Origin: Alentia gelatinosa
Taxonomy: Eukaryota > Annelida > Polychaeta > Phyllodocida > Polynoidae
Direction: 5' to 3'
NCBI GenBank assembly: GCA_950022655.1
Contig: OX465583.1
Span: 29,043,360 to 29,107,359, forward strand
Length of the DNA: 64,000 nucleotides
Positions within the stretch are counted from its first letter, which is position 1. The number at the start of each line of letters is the position of its first letter. Below the pieces are notes generated by a model that saw nothing but the letters and a program-made list of their open reading frames with translations, made no database searches and had not been told where the DNA came from. Of this stretch, positions 1 through 12,139 are shown piece after piece. The translations under genes and the position numbers were made by a program.

Positions 1-25
1 ATCTCAAACAAGTGGCGTCTTGATT

Positions 26-155
26 TTATCCTACCCCGTTTCCATATTTTTTCAGTATCAGAAAGTAGTGGCATAAACAACACTTCATGTCACTACCCGT
101 GACATAAACAAATCGCAGGTTAAGCCTATGGCGTTTTCTATTAGGGGTAGGATAA
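26..155. mobile_element. Small inverted-repeat (MITE-like) element
   Basis: Ends are a 12-bp perfect inverted repeat, TTATCCTACCCC at 26-37 and its complement at 144-155. Inside, two near-copies of GTGRCATAAACAA lie about 40 bp apart. A related end, TTATCCTACCCCTAATA, recurs at 20625-20641 in the opposite sense, so this is a dispersed family. There is no coding capacity. The target duplication is not resolved. Confidence 0.5.
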
Positions 156-970
156 TTAAAAGGACATTTTATCCATGACTGTGCCGGAGTTTATTTTGTT
201 CTTGGTCTTTCGGTCGTTTTGTTCGGACCGACGACAAAATAAACTCGCCCACAATGATATGTTTCCTCACATTACACTGTCCACCATTCAATTTACTCTC
301 TCACCCAATATCTCCCTTCGCCATCACGTTTTGGATGGACTATACATGATGGATGATTTCAGCGAACCCCATTTCTTAAACTGTGATACCTCATTGTAAA
401 GCCAAACCCCCTCCCAACTCCCAAGCCGCTCCCCAGCCCCCAGCCCCCCATGTCACCATCAAAAACATGTTATGCATAGTGGGAAGTCTTGTTGACAAGG
501 GTGTCAGAGAGAGGCAGAGAGTCCAGCATTGACGTGATCCAATTAACAACGAGAGACCGAGGATCGGGGTAACCACGCCCGCAGAGAATTTCTCATAAAC
601 AATAGCAGCATTACTCAATCATTTCTCTCGCGTGCTTCCACGGAATAGCATTCGTGATGCCTTCTAAACAATGTTCCCATATCCTGATTGGTTCTGATTT
701 GGAAAATGATTGCCAGTGCTGAAAAAAAGAGGAAACACATTAATTTTGGTGTGGAGATTTTATGTAAGATGGGATAAGGATGCTAGATGCACGACATCAT
801 TTTAAGCATTTCTCGGATAATCTTGGGTGTTCATGATCCTCAGATTACAGCCTGGTTCGGTGTATGTATTAAAAACGCCAATGCAAGAAGAAGAGAATAC
901 AAGACTACGCTATGTAGCGGCCACGAGCGACGGACAGTATGCTACGAAAATTAGACGCTTCCCCTGATCT

Positions 971-1206
971 GGGAGCTGTTTCAAAAGTCGAATGAGGTCT
1001 CGCCAGCGGCACATCACATTTTAAAAGCGAGAGGCCGGCAACAGCGAGCGGCACCTCAAATCAAAGCGGCAGAAAAACTACTACCAATATCCCATAGAGA
1101 GCGGCACCTCCATCTCGACAGCGACGCCTCAAGTTCCATGGTTAGCCTCTCGCATTGGCGATGTGTACTCTCGTTTAGCACCCTCCCGACTTTTGAAACA
1201 GCTCCC
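971..1206. mobile_element. 236-bp MITE with perfect 20-bp inverted ends
   Basis: GGGAGCTGTTTCAAAAGTCG at 971-990 is repeated as its exact complement at 1187-1206. The interior is richer in GC than the surroundings and contains several copies of a short AGCGGCACCTC-like motif. No reading frame is present, so it would depend on another element's transposase. I could not find a clear target duplication, so the superfamily is left open. Confidence 0.75.
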
Positions 1207-2165
1207 TGGTGATGACATCCAAGGACACAGTGCTATGGGTTTTCGGGATTGATTTCTTATCAAACTTGGGGAAACATTTCAAAAAGGTATCTTTGTTATA
1301 CCTTGGAGGTTGGCATGAGTATATTTTATAGTCCTCGTCACTTAGAACCTATGAAAATGAACTACATTTTATTCGATGCAGCATAGTGTCCGCCATTTAC
1401 TGTATAAAACATGTCGAGTACTGGCGATGTAGCGCAGCGTCAGGATATCGAAGGGAATATGAATACATGTATGTACATATACATACAGAGTTCATGTATA
1501 CAATAGATCTCATTGCATGTGTGTCATTAGAAATCATAACACATTTGTAGACTTCTCCATGACAGTCTCTCTCCAGCAGAGATCTGCTGTGTTCAGCAAT
1601 GCAATACTCAACAAAACAAACCCTAAACATTTTGTCATTCAGAAAACATGCGCATGGTCAAAAACAGTGATCCTTTTTAGAAATAGTATATTTGAATTCA
1701 AGACTTCATTTCTACAAAGGTATGTGTTTTGACGTCAAAATAAGTAAAGCTAATTGAAAGGTCTGTAATGTCCTCTGCATTTGCTGCAACTGATCCCTGT
1801 TCAGGCCTTTATTTCGCCACCCCTTCTTTACTCAGATCATTGAAACTATTCTCACTCTGTGACTTGCTTAACCAAAAAGATTAGAATACATTTTTGGTTT
1901 AACTTGGAAAGACTATCCACATTGTGATGAGTTTACTCCTTCGGTCAAGGCCCCTTGCTTGTCCTTAAAAAGAGGTCAGATTGGGGTCAGTCTAGGTTCA
2001 ATGGATGTCTCTAAGAAATCATTTTCTTAAAGAGGGATTAACTTCCGCTTGTCTTCCAAGAGACGGACTCTGAGCACATTGTCAATAACAATAGAACAAG
2101 ACTGCATTATTCTTTATATGGGCCAGATTCAAGATCTTAAGAGACAAGAACTTCTTTGTGATGTG

Positions 2166-2290
2166 GGGGTCATACATATAGTCCGTACGCAGTGAGGGTG
2201 TGTGGGTAAAAATACCTTAAGAAATGTTACATTCCTTCTTTAATCCATTGCGTACGAGATGGAGAAGGTATTAGGGGTGTCCCATTTTTC
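2166..2290. repeat. Dispersed GTCATNCATA...GTACGC repeat, copy 1
   Basis: The segment begins with GGGGTCATACATATAGTCCGTACGCAG-like sequence and closes with an inverted GCGTACGAGATGGAGAAGG segment, so it can fold back. A better preserved copy lies at 40702-40815, and a partial inverted copy sits around 21230-21310. This is probably a non-autonomous transposon family. Confidence 0.5.
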
Positions 2291-3762
2291 ACAAATTTTG
2301 CGTGCCAAAGAATAGCTTCACTATACATATGAGATACCTTTGCGAATTTCAGCAATAACGATGGAGGTAACTTTGATTCTAGTAAAAAACACTCTCGCCA
2401 TTAACTATAAAGCAGCTTTTTACCATGGAGTAGAACATTGACAGCACATGATCAGGGCTCATTCTTCCAACCCGGGGTGTTATATATCAAGGACTAAACA
2501 TCGGCTGTGAGAGTGGCTGATCACAGGTCTGTACCCATCACGCTGGAAGTAGGCGTGATTTATTTAGGCTTCATTAGTTAGGCCTGGCTCAGCCTGTCTG
2601 TATAGAATCTGACACTTCAGGCTCAGTCTCGTTACACCTCATGAAAAATGGAGAACTCTCTCTTGTGAAGTGTTGGCATCTGCGTTTCCGCCCCTAAAAA
2701 TCGCCGTCATTTGTGGGCATGCGCCCTCGGGCCTGTCTTTTAGCCCTGCGTCTTTGTCACGTGATCACAGAAACGTTCATTAAACTCGCTCGGCGTTAGT
2801 TTTCGCGCCTCGCGGACGGATACAGGAAGTTAGTGAAAATGACGAGGGTCTGGTGGTGGTGATGGTTTTGGTGGTGGTGATGGCGGTGGGTTGATAGTGT
2901 TAAGTTATTAATATTATTGACATAGACACTCTGATTGCTATGACCTATTCTACCTGGCATACTGTGAATCCGGCGCTTTCGCGCATCTGGTAAACATGTT
3001 TATAAATAGAGCACAAACCCATAACATTTGTCGGATGGTAGTCTTACGGACGAGATCTGATTATAGATCTGAGAACCGTTTCCTGATATCTTGATTTAAC
3101 ATCCAGTCAACCATTACAGGTCCGTTACAGACTTTCCAAAAGTTCAGCTTTCCTTACTGCTTTTACAGCACATGAGTGGTGATCGAATCGACTGTTTGTA
3201 TGTAGTAGCCTACGGTGGATCGTCTTAATAGATATGAGTACATGTACTCATACTTTTGGATTTGTTAATAGACACTTTTTGAAAAAAGAAAATCTATGTG
3301 AAGGAATCTCATCCCTACACAATTACTGAGGTGAGAGCTCTTTTACTTCTCAGACTACATAGACGTGGTATGAGAATCATCATATGTTAATTGGAACTGA
3401 AGTTAAGTAGACTCCACTTTGCATTTTTTTTTTTAAATTAAGGCCTACCATCCGGACCACCGCCGATACTTACCGAGCCAATAAAGGTTTATGTTGCTAG
3501 TTGTGGGTTGATGGTGCTAGTTGTTGGCTGATGCTGCTAGTGGTTAGTTGATGTTCTAGTTGTTAGTTGATGGTAGTTGATGCATGATGGTGGATAATTG
3601 GAATCAGTAGCTGTCTGAGCATGTTATAATTGGCGTGGTTTGATTGGTGGCTGATTCATGCGACGAAAAAAACAAGATTTCGCCGCACCTCACGTTGTGT
3701 TGGTCACGTGGGGGTCTGATGACTACGAGATTTATCACGCAGTGCGCACTGATTTGTTGTTA

Positions 3763-3799
3763 GGGTGTGTGTGTGTGTGTGGCGGGGGGGGGGGGGGGG
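3763..3799. repeat. GT microsatellite followed by poly-G
   Basis: A (GT)n run is followed by a 16-base G run at 3784-3799. It is one of at least ten G/C homopolymers of 14 bases or more in the window. Confidence 0.9.
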
Positions 3800-4689
3800 T
3801 GTCTAGGAATGAGTGTGTTTTCGTGGAGTTGAGGATCAAGGAGTTCCTTAAACGTTTTGATTTTGATTTTCTTCCCTTGTTTCTAGCCACATCCTTTGTT
3901 TAATATCTCAACCTAATTGCAAAAATGCAGAAGAGGAAATACCGGAAGTGAAACAAAGAGAGGCACACACACACAGACAGAGAGAGCTACAGAGAAGCAG
4001 AATAAGAGATCTCAGTAATATTCATATTGTGGTTCAGATAATTGCCATAAGGTGGCGTTGTGTGATTGATGAAATCCTCTCCCCCTTTTCCCCACCCCGA
4101 CCCATATCTCCTACATCCTGGATCATCCCCAGGGTGGCAACGGATGACTCCACCTCGGGAAATGTCGGAACTTGCTGTGTGTGTGGTTGGAGGTGGGAGG
4201 GTGCGTGTGGGTGTGTGGCTGCAGAGGGACCCGACGGATTATCACACCAGCGAGCCTTAATCCAGGCCTGAATCAGGCCTAAATCAGGCCGCTAACTGAC
4301 GCCATAGGTGGCCCCGGAAACGGTCCATCATGCCACAGTCGCGCATGCGTGTGGCACACCGCTGACAAGATCATAATGCCGCTACACAATGAGCAGGTCG
4401 CGCGGGGCACATCGACGATAGGGGGCGTGGCGACACACAGGGGGGCAGGTTAGTTCCGCCGGGATGCGCCCTTTATCACATCGGGCATTACATGCTAATG
4501 ATACGGTTTAGCACTTGCGGGCAGATAATGCACGGGTGTGGTATGGGTTTTAATCAGAGTTGTGTCGCCCGAGACTGTCTCATCATCTGTCTGACCGGCA
4601 AGCCTGCATTTAAACACAACCTCAAGGGAATATCATAGTTTTCAAAATATATACTAGAAGACAATCCATGTCAGATCGCTCAATAAACC

Positions 4690-4935
4690 TAGGTGTCGAT
4701 CCTCTCCGGAAACATCGACACAAACGATTACCTACGATTATATATAAGAATAACTTCAATAAGAAATGGATTGAATGTACAGAGAGGAAGACCAGACTAT
4801 CTAAAATCGATAATTTTAAAGATTAACCATACGTGTAGTACTTTGGTGGAGCTAAAATCTGGAATGTACTACCAGGCGAATGTCAGCTATCCGCAGATGG
4901 GGAAGATTTCAGAAGAGAAAATGGTATAATATTTG
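4690..4935 (+). mobile_element. LINE reverse-transcriptase C-terminal remnant
   Basis: One frame reads GGAKIWNVLPGECQLS around 4848-4895. This is the usual tail motif (xxWNxLP) of Jockey/CR1-type LINE polymerases, followed by a DFRRE-like stretch. The upstream part is broken by stops (about 4815 and 4831). It is a short decayed fragment with no catalytic core. The call rests on a single motif. Confidence 0.4.
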
Positions 4936-7900
4936 CAACAATTCACCACAATTGTCACGATCTATTCGGCAACTGTAGCTAGTAAGTGATGCAATGTTCA
5001 CATACAATAATTTATGTATCCCCCAACAGAAATCATGCCATATCTGCTATCATTTCAACTGAAGGGTAAACGAATAGGGCGTTGTATTTAAGGTACATAT
5101 ATATACTCTATAAATAATTGATTATCAAAACAATTAATGTGTGATATTGAAGCACCTACACCACGTACAGTCTTGCCTACTACGTTGATTACAAACGGGT
5201 ATTTTTTCTCAAAATACATATCACTCAGTGAAAATTAGTCTTCAATAGAAAAAGTTATCAAAGTCAGCAGGCTATCAATTACGCGTACTTGTACTTTCTG
5301 AAAACAATTCATATATGTCTATGTTTTAGAATTCAACAGTCTATCAGTAAAGTCGTTTGTCACTTCAGAAAACAAGCCATATCTATATTTTATAGAGCTT
5401 ATTGGTCACTAAACATTATTTATACAGTGAATTGCGGTGGTGCTGATACCCATAAATTGTACGTCCCACAATGAAATAAGAACGCGTTGTTTAATGGCGG
5501 CAAGCTCGCTGAATGCCTGCCGAGAGGACCCGGGTGGTCTTCTCCTCCCAAATCTCGCGCGATGCTAAATGACTCTCGCGGTGATTGTTTGGTCTCATAA
5601 TTACCAATCATACCCGCCACGGTCTCTAAGGTAACTCGGCCACTTTGCGACAACGCCTACCGGAATTCGATCCATCATTACCACACACAGCAACGCTTTG
5701 CGGGACATCACGTGACCACCAGGGCGTGACCTGATTGGCTGGCTGGTGGGATTGGAACGCTGCCTAGCGAGAAATGGCTGGAAGGCGCATTGTTTTGGGG
5801 GCTGTGACGTGTGACTGTTAAATCATGCTAATTGAATACTGACATTCCCTTTGTCCAAAGTAATTACATTCTGTTCTTAGTGTGTTATCCAATGGGGGAT
5901 TATATGCTATAACTAAGAAGCTAATCTATGCAGCTCTAAGGAGGCAGGATTTGCGGGGATACTTTATCATCCCCTCCCCTTTGTGATCCATAAACCGCGA
6001 ATCAACATTAAGGAAATCTATCATAATTAATATTTGCAAAGAAAATGGTCAAGCAAAAAACTAATGGCCTTGATCGTAATTGGAAAATATGCTTCTTTTC
6101 CTTCTCTGTTTTTATTTATCACAAATTGGTGTTGAGATAAATATTTGTATTCGTAGACAAACTAGACTTCTTGGATAAAGTAATAACTAACACTATCTTT
6201 CTAGAGATATATCATATCTGATATACATAACATGTGATGATGCAGAGATGAATATTACCTCTTCTTTTCTTGTAAAATTACAAAAATAGTGCAACATTGC
6301 AAACAATATATTATGAACTTTTCTTTTAAAAGTTTATTAGCCATTTCTGAGATACAGATCTTACAATGGTTACTATGTTCAGGTTAGTTTACATCGAAAT
6401 AAACACTCCATAATTTCAGAGCTAAATGTCAAAAGACCTACCATTTACAAGTTATACATACTCTTGAAATCCGGTAAAGAAGAAACTGCCTTTAGATATG
6501 GACAGTAAATTGTCCATAAATTCGTATTAGTTATCTATAAGAAATGCATTCCCGCTCTATTAAAAAAAGGCTATAGAATCACTATGACTAATTGTAAGCA
6601 TATACTTGCTTTATATCCCTTATATTTGTATTCACTTATCATTTTACTGTCAACAGTTTCATTTATATTGTAAACTCCATAATATCAATAAAATTGAACT
6701 AAATTGAAAAAGAAACTTCCACTACAGGCAAAGTTACCGACGCCTCGGTAAACTGCATGTCAGAGAATGAGTCATAGTTAATGATTCATGAGAATTGCAT
6801 TTTTCCCCTGAGTAACTGAGAATCTTGAGATTGATTCCCTGTTTATCTGAAACGGATACAGGGAGAAGAATTTATATCTAAATAGTTTTCGGTGATAAGA
6901 GACGATGTTCTTGGAACAACAATATAAATGATAAAACTTTCCCAGGGACAATACCCACTATCTGTTACGATAACAAGTTAATATCCATTATTCCAATAGG
7001 GGTGAATAGCGGGCAGTTATAATGAACGGAAGTGGCCCCGGGATGAATATAAACTATATAGTGATATCCTAACCCGAATCCAACCAAAAACCCCAACGAT
7101 TTATAAAGGCGAGTGACATATAAACAACTAAATGCAATCACAGCCTGTTCTGTGATGTAATGAACATGGGATTACTCGTAGTGTTTCAGAGTTTTAATGT
7201 ACGGGGCAACTTTGAGAGGCAAATTCAGCAAAGCGGATTGAGTATGGGGGACTTCTTTCCAGGGTGAGTTCTCCAGAGACCCATATTGTATGATATGCCT
7301 TTAATGGAGTGCTGCAGGGCAGGAAACCCATGATTTATTAGCAAAAAAGGTGGTTATGATTTATATACAGAACCAAAGGATAACAAACATTATCTTATAA
7401 ATACATCATGACTAGAGTATTCAGATTATCATAAAATAACATACAAGGCAAAATAAATTATGCCTTGATCAATTCATCGCAAGATTGGTATTTTGTCATC
7501 GTTCTCTACAAATGAATACGAGTATTTAGTATCGTATTGGCGACATGCCGGAGAAGAGCCGGTGGTTGGTGGGTTCAGCACGGAGTGGCGGTTTTGGTCG
7601 CTGGAGGTGTGGCGCTTGCTACACTGGCCACCCGAGCTACACTACGTTAGCTCTGGTCACGTTGAATTGACAGGGGCCTTGACATGGCGTGGTAGCGGGC
7701 ATCTCAAGCCATTGCAGTGGGTAAAGGAACTTCACTTTAGCTATTTTTCGGTTGGGAGTTAGGGGTTGGTATCTATTTTTACTCTGTGTATCTATTTTTA
7801 CTCTGTATCTATTTTTACTCTGTGGTCCAACCGCCTTGATCCACCACCTGTATGTGTCTCTTACTCTCCCAGCAGATCCTTTATGGTACCTGGACCTATT

Positions 7901-8709
7901 CAATTCTCACTCTTGAAACCATTTTTCAATGTTAATATTTACCTTTGTGTGTATTTGTGATAAAATAAACATAAAGGTAGACTTTATTATCAATTTTGTC
8001 AGCTATGAATATTTCATAATGAGGATCTTATCTCTAAAAATCCAATAATAAAGAAAGCTACTTGGTCTGAGAGTGAGAATCCGTGGACACTTCCGTTGTT
8101 TAACGTTACCAACCTCTTAGTTGGAACACAGTGTAGACAGAGGTGGCGGCCAATCTAGGCGCTTGCTAGCAGAATACATGTACTTTATCTCACCCCTGTT
8201 ATTTTTGTCTCATACGCTTAACATTAGGAACTCGCTCCCCATGCCCCTACGAGTATTGTAGTTCGTTCTCCATGGTCTATATCACGTGTGCCATCCATTC
8301 TTTCAGTCTGTACAGGGATGAGATAAATACAGAAAACAACTCGTTTTGGTCAAAGAAGTCGTTCTACAACTCGTTTGACTGCTATGTGATATTTACTCGG
8401 CTGTTGTATCGTTCATATCACTCCGCATCAAACTCGTGGAGAATTCTGACTTTGACCAAAACTTGTTGGTTTCTTTTTCAATCCATATTTAGCCTACCAG
8501 GAGGGCGCCCCTCGGCCTATATGATGGAAGAGCGCGGTATATCTAAATAATTTCATCAAATAATAGTAAGAGAATATCATAAGATATTATTAATCAGTAA
8601 GCCATTTGTATTTGAAAGTATCAAGAATGTTTCAATGAATCTAGAGAATGGACTTAATAGTTGTTCTCAAGTATCATGAACAGGAATTTTATTATGATAT
8701 AGAAATACA
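4936..8709. other. Intergenic stretch, no gene seen
   Basis: Mostly AT-rich sequence with no convincing coding region. It contains a 17-bp tandem triplet at 7770-7822. A segment at about 8336-8490 has a diverged direct copy at about 51265-51400 (shared blocks such as ATCAAACTCGTGGAGAA and CAACTTGTTGGTTTCTT). The modest ORFs here have no recognisable domains. Confidence 0.4.
7770..7822. repeat. Three copies of a 17-bp repeat
   Basis: TATCTATTTTTACTCTG occurs three times (7770, 7789 and 7806). The first two copies are separated by two bases and the last two are adjacent. Confidence 0.9.
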
Positions 8710-9035
8710 CAATATTACCATGATTTCGTTCTGAGTGGCCATATTCTCCGCGTAGTTGACGCGAAGTAAAAAAAAGAATACGGCCACACAGATCGAAATC
8801 ATGGTAATGTTGTATGTATTACTCACCTGTCGAGTAATTATTAGGGGGGAAAATCTAATATATTATTAGAAATTCGACCCAAGTTCTGTGCTTTGTTTAT
8901 ATGAATTAGTTCCTATAACGCCCGTCAGGTGGCCGAAAAAGCCGTATTCTCCTAGGAGATTCCGGAGGTCCGTATTCTACTCAGTAGTGATATATAAGCT
9001 CCATAGGCTTAGCATGGAGACTCCGTACTAGGTGA
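8710..9035. repeat. Dispersed repeat with fold-back head, copy A
   Basis: The first 100 bp fold back on themselves: CAATATTACCATGATTTCG at 8710 is matched by CGAAATCATGGTAATGTTG ending at 8811. Downstream blocks include CGTATTCTCCTAGGAGATTCC and GGTGGCCGAAAAAGC. They recur in reverse order and orientation at 54383-54660. The two copies are about 46 kb apart in opposite orientation. Confidence 0.7.
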
Positions 9036-9379
9036 GTAATAAATCTACATGTATGTGAACATAATATACTTCACCTAGAGGTTAAAATGGTCACATATAG
9101 ACATCCAGCATTCTGCAAAGAATTTAATCCTTCACTATCCATGTGCCAACTATAAAGGCCTTGTAAAATGAGCTGGGATCCAGTATCTAGCCTTACCATA
9201 TACCCTGCCCCAATACTGACTTAGTTCCTAAAAATAGAAATATTTTATCATAGTCTCTTTGAAGACAAAGGATTCACTATGTCAGTCCTGTCACTAAATG
9301 ACTTAGTTATGGATACTTTAATCTACTAAAAAAACCAGGAAACTGTTAATAATGACTAAATGTGGTATTTGCATTTTCA

Positions 9380-9600
9380 AATCTGATGGGGCAAACCTTA
9401 CTGTACTGTATTCAGACTGCCAAATCTGATGGGACAGACTTAGTTTTCAAACCCACTTGACAATGCATGTATATTTCAAACTACCAGATCTGATTGGACA
9501 GACCTGACTGTGTAGCATTGGAACATCCATATCCGATGGGACAGACCATTCTCTAAGGCATTATATCTGATGGGACAGACTTGACTACATAGCATTCAAA
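9380..9600. repeat. Irregular repeats of ATCTGATGGGACAGAC
   Basis: Five near-copies of ATCTGATGGGACAGAC occur at about 9382, 9424, 9488, 9529 and 9568, with spacing of 40 to 64 bp. Spacers are weakly similar (CATAGCATTCAAAC-like). It looks like a decayed minisatellite or transposon sub-repeat, not a protein-binding array, but it cannot be settled by eye. Confidence 0.55.
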
Positions 9601-9768
9601 CCATAGTTGTTCCAGAGACAGTAACTCAGTATCAGCAAACCCTCACACAAACACTCCTTACCTTCCTCCACTGATCATATTATATATTCTGTCAAGCTTA
9701 GGTCCATATATGACCTGATTAAGAAACAGTAGAATAGACTGATTTTAATCAGGTAATCGGTTGCCATA

Positions 9769-11097
9769 TGGGTCGGATTTTTTAAACCTGCTAAATTCAG
9801 CTTTGAACCTGGGATAAAACACGCAAAAAAAAAATTCCGAATAATACTTCTTTTTATATTTTATGTTACTCACCTACTAAGTACGTTCCAGAAAAATATT
9901 ATTCCAACAAAATCAGATCAATGGTTTAGATTTGAGAGCCTTTTGAAGTTGTGTATAATACTGCATGTTGTCCAACCCCCTAAATATCTGAAATTTCAAG
10001 AAATGTTATAAATGCTTATAACTTAAGAATGACTAATATTATACTGTGACACACATTATATTTTATCCAAAATACCTTTTTCATATATTAGATTTAAAAG
10101 AAAAGCTCTAAACCATATTTGGGGTGTTGGGCAACACAGGGGTGTCGGACAACACGAGGGGTGTCGGACAACACGTTAATAGAATTACTCAGAACAATGA
10201 GAAAAATAATATTTGAGGCTATAATACTTTATATTTTTAATGAAATGATAATAAGCTATATTTCACAAAGCAAACCACTCAATTACTGATAAAAACAACC
10301 CCAAAATCATAACTTGTAAAACAGCGTGTTGTCCGACACCCCGGGGTGTCGGACAACACGTGTTCAGTTTTTGAACAATAAAAAGTATATTTTTTTATTT
10401 AGAAAAAAACCAACCTGGGCATTCATGAGTGGTAGGGGTACTTAACATAACAAATGATATTTGTTATTCTATTATGATTATTTTTTCTTTTACACATCCT
10501 TTAGAGGTGTGTTGTCCAACAACCCATGTTTTTGGAAAAATATCATCATGGGATCATAATGTTCTGATATCAGGATGGATAATCCTATTGTGTTGAAACT
10601 TTCAGGTATCACAGTCAGGATTCTGGTCAACATTGTACAATAAAGAAAAATTAATTTCTCACTATATATCTCATTAGTATTTTCCTCTGAAAGTCGGGGT
10701 CTTGAACAACATACTCTATGGGTCTCTATGTTGGAAAATTTGAAGGTCCTGGATAGTTTTTAACATTTTAATATTTTTTCAATCTTTTACCAATTTTCAA
10801 AATTATATTGTCTACACTTCTCATGACATATTCTTTAAACATGTTAATAAATACAATTTGCTCGAAATTGTGTCTCCCAGATTTTGAACAAAGCAAAAAT
10901 CAATAGAAAATCACAGTTTTTGTTGATTTTCAGAAGGAAAAATTCCTCAGAGCTCTACAGAACCCTATGTTGGAAAGAAAGATTATCGAAAGATACACCA
11001 AATAATTTCATTTTTACATTCATGAGATACGTTTATACAACATGAACCTTGAATAAGCTTATTTTGGCAATTTAGCAGGTTATAAAAATCCCACCCA
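9769..11097. mobile_element. 1.33-kb element with 29-bp inverted ends and TA flanks
   Basis: The first 29 bases (9769-9797, beginning TGGGTCGGATTTTT) match the complement of 11069-11097 at 26 of 29 positions. Both ends are flanked by TA (9767-9768 and 11098-11099), as expected for Tc1/mariner-type insertion. There is no transposase frame, so it is non-autonomous. The interior is AT-rich except for a set of GTGTTGTCCGACACCCC half-sites and a perfect 36-bp palindrome, annotated separately. The superfamily is inferred from the TA alone. Confidence 0.72.
10121..10360. repeat. GTGTTGTCCGACACC half-site array and 36-bp palindrome
   Basis: Three head-to-tail 18-19-bp copies of GGGGTGTCGGACAACACG lie at 10121-10175 (the first one diverged). 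The same unit occurs as a head-to-head pair at 10325-10360, which makes an 18+18 bp perfect palindrome with no spacer. Weaker copies (TGTTGTCCAACCCCC near 9966, GTGTTGTCCAACAACCC near 10509) flank them. All sit inside the inverted-repeat element at 9769-11097. Possible roles are transposase binding sites or a replication or recombination structure; this is inference. Confidence 0.85.
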
Positions 11098-11575
11098 TAA
11101 GCGCGTTTTCACGCGCTCAATTAGTTCCGATATCAGTATATAGGGGGTTACCTATGACACACATAGAGCGTTCTATATTATGAATTAGTTCCGTTCTGTG
11201 CGCATAGGGGGTGCCACCATTCAGGTCTGGACATTTTTGGAACGAATCCATGGATTATCCGATTTATTTCGCAGTTTGGGTTGAGATATCTTACCAGGGC
11301 TCGATCGGTTATCGTTCGATTATTGAAATCCGTCCTGTTTTGGATGTTTCATCACTTAATGGGGTTTGCTGTGAAATCATCTCACACTCACTGAATGACT
11401 AAACCTATACGTCTATACCTGTATGTCTATACTAAATCGATCCTCAATAGCAAATACGGAATTTCAAATTTTCACTTGAGGTTATAATACAATAATTGTA
11501 AAAAGTAAATTGGACAATTATCCTTTCTCACTCAGCGGGTGGGACTGCAGTCACATGACTATGGGAGCGGACCTG

Positions 11576-12139
11576 GGCCCCGTTGCTCCAGGTTTACGAT
11601 AGAGTTGCGGCTCGCAGAATAGCGATCCGAGGGTCTAAACGTTGCACCAGAAATTTTGCAGATCGTGTCGTAATCGCATAGGCGCATCGCCGTGTAAAAT
11701 ACGGCTATTAGCGATACTTTTTATGCGGACCCTCACACCAGAACGGATCGTCTGCGGATCGCAATACTTTGGTTAAAGATGGCTTTGTCTGAAATTTTGA
11801 ATAACGATGGGTGGTGGCACTACGATCCCCCGCCCCTTGTTCTTCTACCTATAGAAAATGGCGATCCACACTAACAGGTGTCAGATCAGTTTTAACTCTG
11901 GTGCCATCTGTATTTAATTTTAAAAACTAATTAATCTTCCCCTGTCTCATTCAATATGTGCCCCTGAATTGTTGTATCATAGTCGCATCGCAAAAATTAG
12001 CGATACCGCAGAAATATAGCGATACGATCCGATATTACTGGAGCAACGCTTTTTTAGTCGGATCGTTAAAGTAATCGTAAAAATAAAATTACGATCCGAT
12101 TATATCTAGCGATACCACAAAAACAGGAGCAACGGGGCC
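11576..12139. mobile_element. 564-bp inverted-repeat element
   Basis: GGCCCCGTTGCTCC at 11576-11589 is matched by its perfect complement at 12126-12139. Near both ends there are repeated CGATCCG, AGCGATAC and ATCGTAA motifs in both orientations. Such subterminal repeats are typical of non-autonomous DNA transposons. It contains no long open frame. The target duplication is unclear. Confidence 0.7.

Larger units (their letters stand above)
1207..4689. other. Intergenic stretch, no gene seen
   Basis: No open frame here resembles a protein family. It contains a dispersed repeat copy (2166-2290), a CpG-rich patch with CACGTGATCAC near 2757, a degenerate GTTAGTTGATGGT-type repeat (3495-3585), a GT plus poly-G tract (3763-3799) and a second CpG-rich patch (4300-4470) containing the palindrome GCGCATGCGT. 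The patches could be regulatory but nothing here proves it. Confidence 0.4.
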
